59,009 nucleotides of DNA from an uncultured Ilumatobacter sp. (GTDB lineage: Bacteria; Actinomycetota; Acidimicrobiia; Acidimicrobiales; Ilumatobacteraceae), in the NCBI GenBank assembly GCA_905480335.1, contig CAJQPY010000018.1:1-59009 (forward strand), in the 5' to 3' direction. The notes beneath the pieces are model-generated. The model saw only the letters and a program-made list of their open reading frames with translations, was not told the origin of the DNA and searched no databases. A program made the position numbers and the translations under genes. How positions within the stretch are numbered: the stretch's first letter is position 1; the number at the start of each line of letters is the position of its first letter. Positions 8,667 to 17,076 of this stretch are shown in pieces.

Positions 8667-10211
8667 ATGAAGATTGCGCTCACCGTCAATGACTTCCTGC
8701 GCCGAGGCGAACTCGTCTACCCGGACCGCTATGCGATAGTCGACGAGCCTGATCAGCCGGCCGCCGGCTGGGGCTCAATCGACTACCGTGAGATGGCCCG
8801 GCGAGCGCGGGCGATGGCGGCGGGACTTGATGAACTCGGCATTGACGTCGGCGAGCGCGTGGCGATGGTCAGCCACAACTCAGCCCGCCTCCTGACCGCG
8901 TTTTTCGGCGTGTCAGGGTCAGGTCGCGTTTTGGTCCCGATCAATTTTCGTCTCGTCGCTGCTGAGGTGTCGTACATCGTTGAGCACTCCGGTGCCCGCC
9001 TCCTGCTCGTCGACCCTGAACTAGCGGAGGCGCTCGACGGCGTCGAGTGCGAACGGAAGATGATCATCGGCGCCGAGAGCGACACCGTTCTAATGAAGTT
9101 CGATGTCGAACCCAAGCCGTGGGAGCCTGATGAGAACGCGACAGCGACCATCAACTACACGTCAGGCACGACGGCACGCCCGAAGGGTGTTCAGCTGACC
9201 CACCGCAATGTGTGGATCAATGCCACCACCTTCGGCTGGCACATGGGCGTGTCGGACCGAGACGTATATCTGCACACCCTCCCCCAGTTCCATTGCAACG
9301 GTTGGGGAATGCTCTATGCGGTGAGCGCAATGGGTGGCAAACATGTCATCATCCGCAAGATCGACGGGCACGAGATCCTGCGACGCGTCGAGCAACACGG
9401 CGTGACGCTGATCTGCGGTGCACCCGCCGTTCTTAATGCGGTCCTCGACGCAGCCTCCGAGTTGGCAGCCACCGGTAAGCCGATCCCCGGGCGCAAACGC
9501 GTTCGAATCGTCGTGGCCGGCGCTCCCCCTCCCACGACCACGATCGAGCGGACCGAAGTCGAACTCGGCTGGGAGTTCGTCCAGATCTACGGTCTGACCG
9601 AAACGGCACCGCTGATCACGATCAACCGCAATCGCATCGAGTACGACAAGCTCTCGTCGTTTGAGCGGGCGCAGAAACTGTCCCGCGCTGGTGCGCCGAG
9701 CTTCGGCACGACGATGGCTATCGATGCCGAGGGCGAAATCCTGGCCCGGAGCAACACGGTCATGGCCGGGTACTGGGAGCAACCAGACCAAACAGATGCG
9801 GCGATCAGCGGCGGATTCTTCCACACCGGTGACGGTGGAATCATCGACGACGATCACTACGTCGTGATCTCCGACCGCAAGAAGGATGTGATCATCTCCG
9901 GAGGCGAGAACGTCTCGTCGATCGAAGTCGAGGATGCAATTTTCCAGCATCCTGACGTCACCGAAGTCGCCGTGATCGGCATTCCAGATGAGAAGTGGGG
10001 AGAGCTCGTCACTGCGCTCGTCGTCACCGTCGCAGGCAGCGAGCTCAATGAAGCATCCCTTATCGCCTTTGCGAAGGAACGGCTCGCCGGATACAAGTGC
10101 CCGAAACGCATCGAGTTCCGCGCCGAACTGGCTCGCACAGCAACCGGGAAACTTCAGAAGTTCAAGCTCCGCGAGCCGTTCTGGGCCGACGCCGACAAAA
10201 AGGTGAACTGA
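8667..10211 (+). CDS. Fatty acyl-CoA synthetase / AMP-dependent ligase
   Basis: 514 residues, typical of a FadD-type ligase. The phosphate-binding loop is NYTSGTTARPKGVQLTH near residue 163. QIYGLTETAPL, the hinge ISDRKKDVIISGGENVSS near 400, and the C-terminal catalytic Lys in ATGKLQKFKLR near 494 are all intact. It activates a carboxylic acid as the adenylate and transfers it to CoA in the cytoplasm. TACGGT at 8653-8658 lies 8 nt before the ATG. It probably works with the nearby thiolase; chain-length preference is not readable from sequence. Confidence 0.92.
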   Translation: MKIALTVNDFLRRGELVYPDRYAIVDEPDQPAAGWGSIDYREMARRARAMAAGLDELGIDVGERVAMVSHNSARLLTAFFGVSGSGRVLVPINFRLVAAEVSYIVEHSGARLLLVDPELAEALDGVECERKMIIGAESDTVLMKFDVEPKPWEPDENATATINYTSGTTARPKGVQLTHRNVWINATTFGWHMGVSDRDVYLHTLPQFHCNGWGMLYAVSAMGGKHVIIRKIDGHEILRRVEQHGVTLICGAPAVLNAVLDAASELAATGKPIPGRKRVRIVVAGAPPPTTTIERTEVELGWEFVQIYGLTETAPLITINRNRIEYDKLSSFERAQKLSRAGAPSFGTTMAIDAEGEILARSNTVMAGYWEQPDQTDAAISGGFFHTGDGGIIDDDHYVVISDRKKDVIISGGENVSSIEVEDAIFQHPDVTEVAVIGIPDEKWGELVTALVVTVAGSELNEASLIAFAKERLAGYKCPKRIEFRAELARTATGKLQKFKLREPFWADADKKVN

Positions 10212-10217
10212 TCATGG

Positions 10218-10257
10218 CCCCTCGGCCCCTCGGCGCCTCGGCGCCTCGGCGCCTCGA
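10218..10257 (+). repeat. Tandem 8-bp repeat, five copies
   Basis: Five back-to-back copies of (C/C-G)CCTCGG: two as CCCCTCGG, two as CGCCTCGG, and a last one as CGCCTCGA. They lie just after the stop of the acyl-CoA ligase and before the convergent PLP gene. The array is in a noncoding spacer and looks like a slippage-prone microsatellite. Confidence 0.85.
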
Positions 10258-10287
10258 CGATCGCTGATACCTGCAAACGACCAACGT

Positions 10288-11553
10288 CTATTCGAGGGTG
10301 GCGTAGGTGGTGGTGCGGTCATCGGCGTGCTCGCCGCGGACCGAGGCGACGCATGCGGCGAGGTCGATGAGATAGTCGTCGATCACGCCCGTGTTGGTGT
10401 TACTAACAGTCGAGTGGAGATTGTCGGGAGGGGTTTGACGGTCGTGGTACCAGCCCCGTTCGAGCAGTGCATCCCCAAGCGCGAACATGTCGACCGGTTG
10501 CTCATCGCTTCCATTGCGGGGCTCGGCGCCCATCGCAATCAGATGGAACCGGCTGTCGCCGAGCACACGGATTCCGTCGATCTCTGCGATACCCACCCGC
10601 ATCCGGTCGGCGTTGATGAGCGTCTGCCGGGTAAGTTCAACGTAGCCATCGACACCGAGATGTTGCATCACCGCCCAGGCGCACGCCATCGGAAGCCCCG
10701 AACGGGTGCCCTGCATGTTCGGAGACGCATAAAAGCCACCGAGCCAGTCGCCAAACACGAACGTCTGGTACTGGCGCGACTGCTTAGTGCGATGAAGGAT
10801 CGCCGATACGCCCTTCGGGGCGTACCCGAGTTTGTGGATGTCCGCCGAAATGGTGGTGACGCCAGCAACTCGGAAATCCCATGGAGCGACGTCGCGACCG
10901 AGCCGCTCAACGAAGGGCAGCACGAATCCACCCATGCACGCATCGACGTGGCAATTGGCATCGACGGACGCAGCGATCGCCGCGATCGCTTGAATGTCGT
11001 CCTGCACACCATGCGGATACTGCGGAGCCGAGCCGACCACGATGGCCGTGTTCGCATTGACCATCTGCGCCATCGCGTCGACGTCGGCAGTGAAATCGGC
11101 CCGGACGGGCGCCTTCCGCACCACGAGACCAAAGTTGTGAGCCGCCTTGTGGAACGCAGCGTGGGCCGATTCTGCAAGCACAATTTCTGGTTCGGTGACG
11201 CTGCGCTCGACAGCAGCTCGCTCACGAGCAGCCAAAACAGCACACAAGATCGATTCGGTGCCACCACTCGTAAGGAATCCAGCCACGTTGTCATCGCCGC
11301 AGAGCAGCGAAGCGGTCCACCCAACAACCTCTCGCTGAATTTCGGCGAGCGACGGGAACGCCTGCGTGTTCAACGCGTTCTCATGGAGGTAGAGCCGGGC
11401 GGCTTGTTCCGCGACTGCGTGCACCGAGGGACCGCCGTCGTAGACCATGCCAAATGTCCTGCCGTCGGCCCACCGCACGTCGTTCGCCCGCTTCTCGGTG
11501 AGTTCACCGATGACTTCGCCTACGGCCCGTCCCTGCTGCCCCAGTGAGTACAT
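10288..11553 (-). CDS. Group II PLP-dependent decarboxylase / sphingosine-1-phosphate lyase-like enzyme
   Basis: 421 residues. The PLP lysine lies in SADIHKLGYAPKGVSAI near residue 242, and GFLTSGGTESILCAVLAARE forms the phosphate-binding region near 90-110. DACMGGF supplies the Asp that contacts the pyridine nitrogen. The fold-type I architecture and the 'DxHKxGxxPKG' signature match sphingosine phosphate lyase and glutamate/tyrosine decarboxylase relatives. The natural substrate cannot be decided; a C-C lyase on a phosphorylated amino alcohol or an amino acid decarboxylase are both possible. The convergent acyl-CoA ligase ends 77 bases away. Confidence 0.85.
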   Translation of the reverse strand: MYSLGQQGRAVGEVIGELTEKRANDVRWADGRTFGMVYDGGPSVHAVAEQAARLYLHENALNTQAFPSLAEIQREVVGWTASLLCGDDNVAGFLTSGGTESILCAVLAARERAAVERSVTEPEIVLAESAHAAFHKAAHNFGLVVRKAPVRADFTADVDAMAQMVNANTAIVVGSAPQYPHGVQDDIQAIAAIAASVDANCHVDACMGGFVLPFVERLGRDVAPWDFRVAGVTTISADIHKLGYAPKGVSAILHRTKQSRQYQTFVFGDWLGGFYASPNMQGTRSGLPMACAWAVMQHLGVDGYVELTRQTLINADRMRVGIAEIDGIRVLGDSRFHLIAMGAEPRNGSDEQPVDMFALGDALLERGWYHDRQTPPDNLHSTVSNTNTGVIDDYLIDLAACVASVRGEHADDRTTTYATLE

Positions 11554-11597
11554 CTCAACATCTTCTCACGACAACACCGACCCGTCCGATCCGGCTT

Positions 11598-11646
11598 GTT
11601 AGGCATGCTTGACATATTTTGGATGGATGGTCCTACACTCGTAGGA
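11598..11646 (+). promoter_or_regulatory. Iron importer promoter with DtxR/IdeR-like palindrome
   Basis: An imperfect palindrome GTTAGGCATGCTTGAC (11598-11613, 6 of 8 arm positions paired) overlaps a -35 box TTGACA (11609-11614). TACACT at 11634-11639 is the -10 box, 7 nt before the ATG at 11647, so the mRNA would be leaderless. Position over the -35 box is that expected for an iron-responsive repressor; the match to the DtxR/IdeR consensus is partial. Confidence 0.5.
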
Positions 11647-12660
11647 ATGAGCACCCATCGACGACTCCTTTCGCTGGCCTTCTGCATAACGATTGCACTC
11701 GCTGCTTCCGCCTGCAGCGGCGACGATGGTGACAGCATTACGTTGTACTCAGGTCGCGGCGCCGGGCTGATCCAACCGATCATCGACCGATTTGAGGACG
11801 AGTCGGGAATCAACGTGAACGTCAAGTACGGCAACACTGCCGATCTGGCCCTTCTGATCTCGGAGGAGTCGGCTGCCGGCCGCATCGAAGCCGATGTCTA
11901 TCTATCCCAGAGTCCCGGCGCAATGGGTTTCCTCGATGACGATCTTGCGCAACTGCCTCCAGCAACACTCGATCTTGTTGCTCCGACCACTCGCGACGAC
12001 GACGGTCGTTGGGTTGGAATCTCGGGCCGGCAGCGCGTTCTGGTCTATAACTCCGACGCTGTGGACCCGGCCGACCTTCCCGACTCCGTCTTTGACCTGG
12101 TCGACGAACGCTGGCGCGGCCAAGTTGGCGTTGCCGGCGGGAACGGCTCCTTTCAGGATTTCGTCACAGCCATGCGTTTCACCGAAGGTGAGGATGTGAC
12201 GGCCAAGTGGCTCAACGATCTTGAGAGCATCGATCCGGTTGCGTACCCCAACAACAACTCAATCGTCGCCGCCGTAGGGCGCGGCGAGGTCGAGGTCGGT
12301 CTTGTTAACCACTACTACAACTACCGGGCACTGGCCGAAGACCCCGGCGTCGCAAGCGTCAATCATCTATTCGTGGCGGGCGACCCGGGGGGAACGCTCA
12401 TCGTCACGGCCGCTGCCATCATCGATGGCACCGACAAAGCCGACTTCGCCAACGAATTCATCACGTTTCTGCTCAGCCCCGAGGGTCAGCAGTACTTCGC
12501 CGAGGAGACCTTTGAATACCCACTCGTTCCCGGGACACCGACAGCCGGGAACGTCCCTGAAATTGAGTTCGACGACGTCGGAAGCCTCGACCTCGACGAA
12601 CTGGAGGGCGGCCTCGCACGGACTCGCGAACTAATTGCAGATGCCGGGTTGGAGAGCTGA
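11647..12660 (+). CDS. fbpA: Iron(III) ABC transporter substrate-binding lipoprotein
   Basis: 337 residues. The start is fixed by the leaderless promoter; an upstream in-frame start would cover the -10 box. Residues 1-23 form a lipoprotein signal (MSTHRRLL, hydrophobic core, ASAC with Cys23 lipidated). The mature part is a class II periplasmic-binding fold with ITLYSGRGAGLIQPIIDRFE at the start and the paired tyrosines of ferric-binding proteins in VNHYYNYRAL near residue 222. It should bind Fe(III) outside the membrane and deliver it to the permease encoded 28 bases downstream. The ATPase gene lies beyond the opposite-strand gene at 14-17 kb. Confidence 0.9.
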   Translation: MSTHRRLLSLAFCITIALAASACSGDDGDSITLYSGRGAGLIQPIIDRFEDESGINVNVKYGNTADLALLISEESAAGRIEADVYLSQSPGAMGFLDDDLAQLPPATLDLVAPTTRDDDGRWVGISGRQRVLVYNSDAVDPADLPDSVFDLVDERWRGQVGVAGGNGSFQDFVTAMRFTEGEDVTAKWLNDLESIDPVAYPNNNSIVAAVGRGEVEVGLVNHYYNYRALAEDPGVASVNHLFVAGDPGGTLIVTAAAIIDGTDKADFANEFITFLLSPEGQQYFAEETFEYPLVPGTPTAGNVPEIEFDDVGSLDLDELEGGLARTRELIADAGLES

Positions 12661-12688
12661 AGCCACATTGCGCTGACAGACTCGCTAT

Positions 12689-14317
12689 ATGTCCGATCTC
12701 GGTGCCGTGCGCGCAGCCACCGCTGCGGGGGCCGACAGTAACGCTTCGCGTCCCGTCTCAAAGCGGAGCGCAGTACCGGGGCCATCCGCGTTCGTCGGAC
12801 TTGCGATCGGCGCAGTGTTCGCTGTGCCGGCCGTCTACGTTGCCGCCCAGGTTGTTACTCTCAACACCCCATTCGCCAAGACCTTGGAGGAGATCCAGGG
12901 TCCGCTCTGGCGCACGCTGCAGCTTGCCGCGCTGGTCTCGGCAACCGCAGCACTCATCGGCACACTGCTGGCGTGGGTCACGGTTCGCACCGATCTACCG
13001 TTCAGAAAAGCGTGGCGGGTCGCTCTGGTGCTCCCGCTCGTGCTGCCTTCATTCGTCGGCGCCGGGGCGTTCATCGCTGGCGTCACCCCCGGCGGCATCA
13101 TCCATGAGACACTCCTAGCTCTGGGATTCACGCCGCCGCGCCGATTCCGCGGCCTCGGAGCGAGCTGGCTGGTGCTATCTGCGTTCACGTACCCCTATGT
13201 GATGCTTCCAGTCTCGGCCCGGCTGACTTCACTGCGGACAAGCGTCGAGGAGAGTGCCCGGATGCTGGGCTGCTCGGCCCGCCAAGCGTTTGTCCGAGTG
13301 GTCCTCCCCGAGATCCGGCCGGCAATTCTCGCCGGCGCTCTCCTCGTCTTCCTCTACACGTTAAGCGAGTTCGGCGCTGTCCAGCTCCTTGGGTACGACA
13401 CCCTGACCAGAGTGATCTTTGCAACGCGGCAAGCCGATCGAGCGGTGTCGTTCGCAGCGGCTGCGGCACTACTGGTCCTCGCAACCCTTGTGGTCATCGC
13501 AGAGCGTCGATTCCGAGGAAGAGCGGTTCCTGACCAACGCCCGGCCGGCGCGCAGCGTCCGGCCGAATTGGGGTGGCGGAAGCTGCCGGCAACGCTTGCC
13601 TGCGCAGCGGTCCTCACAGCTGGGCTGATCATCCCGGTCACCAGCCTCTTGCTGTGGGCTGTGCGCGGGATACGTGACGGAGCTATTGCCTTCGGTGACC
13701 TAGTCGAACCCACCGTCAACACCGCCGGTGTCGCACTCGTCACGGCGGTCATCACCGTGATCGTGATCCTTCCCATTGCCACCGAGACGACCCGCCGACC
13801 GGGCCCGATTCCGGCGGTCGCCGCTGCGGCGGTTCTCGGCGGCTTTGCGATTCCGGGACTCGTGATCGCACTCGCACTTGCTGTCATCGCCCTGAATGCC
13901 AGCGGAGTCGGGTGGCTCTACCAGTCACTCGTGCTGCTCATCCTCGGATACGTAGTCCATTTCGGCTCTCAGGCCCTTGCGAGCGCCGAGCAGGCCGTAC
14001 GCGCCGTGCCGGTACGGGTGCGCGAGCAGGCCAGGCTGCTCGAGCCAGTCGCCATTCGGCGCGCCACTCAGATCGATGTTCCATTAATGCGACCGGGACT
14101 GGTCGCCGGTGGCGGCCTTGTCATGCTCGCGACGCTCAAGGAGCTTCCAGTCACACTGCTGCTTGCTCCGATCGGATTCTCGACCCTGGCGACCGAAATC
14201 TGGGGCGGGTTTACCGAGGGCTTCTACGCCGAGACCGGCGTGGCGTCACTTCTCCTCATCGCCGTTTCCGCGTCGCTGACCTGGCTGCTTGTACTGCGTC
14301 CAACAATTCGAAGCTAG
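12689..14317 (+). CDS. fbpB: Iron(III) ABC transporter permease (fused two-domain)
   Basis: 542 residues with about twelve membrane segments arranged as two repeats of the binding-protein-dependent transport permease domain. Each half has an EAA-like cytoplasmic loop that contacts the ATPase: VEESARMLGCSARQAF in the first and VREQARLLEPVAIRRA in the second. Such fusion is typical of FbpB/FutB ferric iron permeases. It follows fbpA after 28 nt and is surely in the same operon. Its last four bases overlap the end of the convergent adenylation-acyltransferase gene. Confidence 0.9.
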   Translation: MSDLGAVRAATAAGADSNASRPVSKRSAVPGPSAFVGLAIGAVFAVPAVYVAAQVVTLNTPFAKTLEEIQGPLWRTLQLAALVSATAALIGTLLAWVTVRTDLPFRKAWRVALVLPLVLPSFVGAGAFIAGVTPGGIIHETLLALGFTPPRRFRGLGASWLVLSAFTYPYVMLPVSARLTSLRTSVEESARMLGCSARQAFVRVVLPEIRPAILAGALLVFLYTLSEFGAVQLLGYDTLTRVIFATRQADRAVSFAAAAALLVLATLVVIAERRFRGRAVPDQRPAGAQRPAELGWRKLPATLACAAVLTAGLIIPVTSLLLWAVRGIRDGAIAFGDLVEPTVNTAGVALVTAVITVIVILPIATETTRRPGPIPAVAAAAVLGGFAIPGLVIALALAVIALNASGVGWLYQSLVLLILGYVVHFGSQALASAEQAVRAVPVRVREQARLLEPVAIRRATQIDVPLMRPGLVAGGGLVMLATLKELPVTLLLAPIGFSTLATEIWGGFTEGFYAETGVASLLLIAVSASLTWLLVLRPTIRS

Positions 14318-16941
14318 CCCAATGGCCGGCGGAACTCGGTCCGCCACGACACTGCGCCGAGGCGACCGACTGCCCACCACACTCCGATTCCGGCGGCAAT
14401 CGTCAGCCAGAAAGCAACGCCATCGTGCATCCACGGCGTCAACAACGGCCAAACCTGCCAATGGATCAGGAAGATCCACATCGACGCTGCAGCGATCGGC
14501 GTAATCAGCCTGCCGAGCAGCCTCGGGACGAGCACGGTCGGCACCCATGTGAGCGCAAGGATCATGGCGATAATCCGCAGTTCACGGTCTGTCTGCCCGA
14601 AGTACCCGACTGTAGTGAGCACCACAGCAACGGACACGGCGATGCGTCTGATCGTCGTGTCCGCTCGTTGAGCGCACCAGCCCAACGCCACAAAGCAGGC
14701 GACGGTATGGGCCCGGAACATCTCGTTGTACTCGCCACCGAGCTGCACGAGTCCGAACCGGGGGATCAATGTCAGAACCAGCACGCCGAGCGCGAACCCG
14801 AACGGTGCTCGCCGCTCGCTGCGACGCACGGCTGGGATCGCAAACAACACGGCCACCACGCACATCACTTGTACGAACGTCTCAAAGTACCAATACTCCC
14901 AGCGTCCACCGCGTCGCACCGCATCGCCGGTGTAGTTATTCAGCAGGAACATTGCACCAACGCTGTACCCGCCGAAGATCAACATGTTCACCCCGATCCA
15001 CACGCTCGTCGGCACAGCCACGCGGGCGATCGTTGAGGCCGAACGACGGAGCCGACCAGGGATGTCATCGGGGAGCAGCTGGAATCGTGCGATGTTGAAA
15101 CCGACCAGCGCGAGGAGGGCGTGGGCCCCGCCCGGGAGCCTGAACAACCGCATGTGGGTGCAGACGATCAACAGGATGGCGACGGCGCGAATCGCAACAC
15201 CCGTGTCGAGCTGCATCACCCAACGTCGCCTCAAAGGTGCAACCACGCTCATCCTGTCGAGCTCACCGATCGAGCGAAGGTGCCAGTCCGGTGGAATCTC
15301 ACCGAGTAGCCGTTCGAGTCGGATCGACATTTCGACGTAGGAGAACGAGTCACCGCCGAGGTCGGCAAAAGTGGACTCAGGATCGACCTCCACCAGACCA
15401 AGAACCAATGAGAAAGCCTCGGCGACAGATCGGTCGTAGCTGCTCTTACGCCCGACGGGCATTGCGGAACGAGCGGACCGGGTAAGCGCCGGGCCGTCGA
15501 TCTTGCCCGACGCCGTCCGCGGAACGAACGGCAGACAGGCCGCAGCAATCCGCGCCTCTGGAATCGACACCAACTCCAGCACTTTCCTGCGCAGCGCGTG
15601 GTCAGGTGCCGGACCGCAGTCTGGGGTTATCGCAACCGCCACCAATCCATCATCATCGCCTGCGCACGTGATCGGACGCTCTGGCGTCGAGAGGCAATGC
15701 TCCAGATGATCAAGGTCAACCCGCTTGCCGTGAAGCTTGAGGAATCTGGAGGCGCGTCCGGTTATCTCGAGTCGACCAGCAGCATCGAGTCGACCCAAGT
15801 CGCCGGTGTGAAGTTCGGGAACATCGTGGCCGCAGGCGAGGTCGCCCGGCACCTCGGCGTAACCCATCATCACGTTGGGACCGGTATAGATCACCTCACC
15901 AACACCGCACATCCGGTTCGCACCGTGCTCTGGCTGCTGGATCGATGGCTCGACTCGAAAGCTTCCACCCTGAATTGCACGGCCGACCGACGATGGGTGC
16001 GAAAAAGTGTCGGCTGCCGAGGAGATCGCCATTCGCGCCGTCGCTTCCGTCTGGCCGTACATCACGACAAAATCCCACCCAACTTCACGTCCGAACTCGG
16101 CGTACCGCCGGACCGCCGACGACTCCATGCGGCCGCCAGCCTGGGTGATGAGGCGAAGCGTGGGCGCACGAAGCACATCGGTCCCGACTCGGTCAAGCAT
16201 GTCGAACGTGTGCGGTACGCCTGCGAGCGTGGTCACACCCCATTGCTCGACCGCATTCCAGAAGCAGGGGTCGACAACCGATGATGCGGTTGTGACGACC
16301 GAGCCGCCGACAGCAAGGTGCGACGTGACAACAGAAAGCCCGAAGCAGTAGTGCAGCGGCAGTGACGTAACGGCCCGGTCGCGTTCCGACAGTCCAAGAG
16401 ACGCACCGATCGCCACGGCATTAGACACGACAGCCTCTTGCGACAGCCGGACGAGTTTTGCTCCACCTGCTGTCCCAGATGTGCTCATCAATAACGCCAA
16501 GTCGTGGTGGAGCTCGTGGGCAGTAGGCGCTCCCCAGCTCTTTCGGTGTTCGATCCGTACATCGCTTCCACAGCCGCTTACCACGGCGTCCGGCCTGAAA
16601 CGAGCGGAAATTTCGGTCGCGCTTCGCCCTGCTTCAGAGAAGATCAGTGGATGCCCTCCGTCCAGAGCGGCAAACAGGGTCACCATCGCCTCAATGTCGT
16701 CGACGTCTGCCAATTGGACCAATCGACGGGTTCGGCCAAGGGCCGAGCACCGCTCGTTGATGCGTTCCCCGAATTCGGCAAAGGAGACCACCGAGTAGGC
16801 ATCCTTGACATTCTCACCGGTTGCGCTGTTGTCGATAATTAGAGCAGGCCGATCACCCCGGGAGGAGAACCAGGCCGCCGACAGGACGCCTGATGCTCTG
16901 CGGGCGGGCCGTCGGGTCGGGACCGGGGCGAGGTCTGTCAC
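14314..16941 (-). CDS. Adenylation domain - carrier protein - membrane acyltransferase fusion
   Basis: 875 residues from a GTG at 16941. Residues 1-480 are an adenylate-forming domain with all core motifs: STSGTAGGAKLV near 155, VVMYGQTEATARM, LHTGDLGRLDAAGRLEITGR, and the catalytic Lys in RTASGKID near 479. A carrier domain follows with the phosphopantetheine serine in DLGGDSFSY near 532. From about 575 the protein is an acyltransferase-3 (OafA-type) membrane domain with about ten helices, starting GVAIRAVAILLIVCTHMRLF and bearing the conserved His. No condensation or thioesterase domain is present. By analogy with DltA-DltC-DltB, it could activate an acid, hold it as a thioester and pass it across the membrane to an acceptor. 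The iron genes around it suggest, but do not prove, a siderophore or iron-response role. Confidence 0.85.
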   Translation of the reverse strand: MTDLAPVPTRRPARRASGVLSAAWFSSRGDRPALIIDNSATGENVKDAYSVVSFAEFGERINERCSALGRTRRLVQLADVDDIEAMVTLFAALDGGHPLIFSEAGRSATEISARFRPDAVVSGCGSDVRIEHRKSWGAPTAHELHHDLALLMSTSGTAGGAKLVRLSQEAVVSNAVAIGASLGLSERDRAVTSLPLHYCFGLSVVTSHLAVGGSVVTTASSVVDPCFWNAVEQWGVTTLAGVPHTFDMLDRVGTDVLRAPTLRLITQAGGRMESSAVRRYAEFGREVGWDFVVMYGQTEATARMAISSAADTFSHPSSVGRAIQGGSFRVEPSIQQPEHGANRMCGVGEVIYTGPNVMMGYAEVPGDLACGHDVPELHTGDLGRLDAAGRLEITGRASRFLKLHGKRVDLDHLEHCLSTPERPITCAGDDDGLVAVAITPDCGPAPDHALRRKVLELVSIPEARIAAACLPFVPRTASGKIDGPALTRSARSAMPVGRKSSYDRSVAEAFSLVLGLVEVDPESTFADLGGDSFSYVEMSIRLERLLGEIPPDWHLRSIGELDRMSVVAPLRRRWVMQLDTGVAIRAVAILLIVCTHMRLFRLPGGAHALLALVGFNIARFQLLPDDIPGRLRRSASTIARVAVPTSVWIGVNMLIFGGYSVGAMFLLNNYTGDAVRRGGRWEYWYFETFVQVMCVVAVLFAIPAVRRSERRAPFGFALGVLVLTLIPRFGLVQLGGEYNEMFRAHTVACFVALGWCAQRADTTIRRIAVSVAVVLTTVGYFGQTDRELRIIAMILALTWVPTVLVPRLLGRLITPIAAASMWIFLIHWQVWPLLTPWMHDGVAFWLTIAAGIGVWWAVGRLGAVSWRTEFRRPLG

Positions 16942-16984
16942 GTCTCGTAAGATAGGCTGCCGATATCTGTAAGGCAACCCTAAC
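16942..16984 (-). promoter_or_regulatory. Leaderless promoter with iron-box-like palindrome
   Basis: Reading the minus strand: -35 TTGCCT (16972-16977), a 17-nt spacer, -10 TATCTT (16949-16954), 7 nt, then GTG at 16941. An imperfect palindrome GTTAGGGTTGCCTTAC (16969-16984; half-sites GTTAGG and GTAAGG) overlaps the -35 box. It resembles the box before fbpA and lies between this gene and the divergent ATPase, so one repressor could govern both. Confidence 0.55.
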
Positions 16985-17076
16985 TTTATGATGTCGACCT
17001 CGCTTCTTAGCCTCCCCCAAAGAATCCCGGCAGCCGCTCGGCCCTCGGGCGACACGGTCCGTTTCGGTTACCATCC

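Noticed and set aside
10327..11547. 406-codon plus-strand open frame opposite the PLP enzyme
   Set aside because: Antisense shadow of a gene with an intact active site; its composition is Arg/His-rich and without motifs.
13912..15036. 374-codon plus frame across the permease end and acyltransferase gene
   Set aside because: Overlaps two recognised genes and reads as low-complexity Arg/Pro/His sequence.
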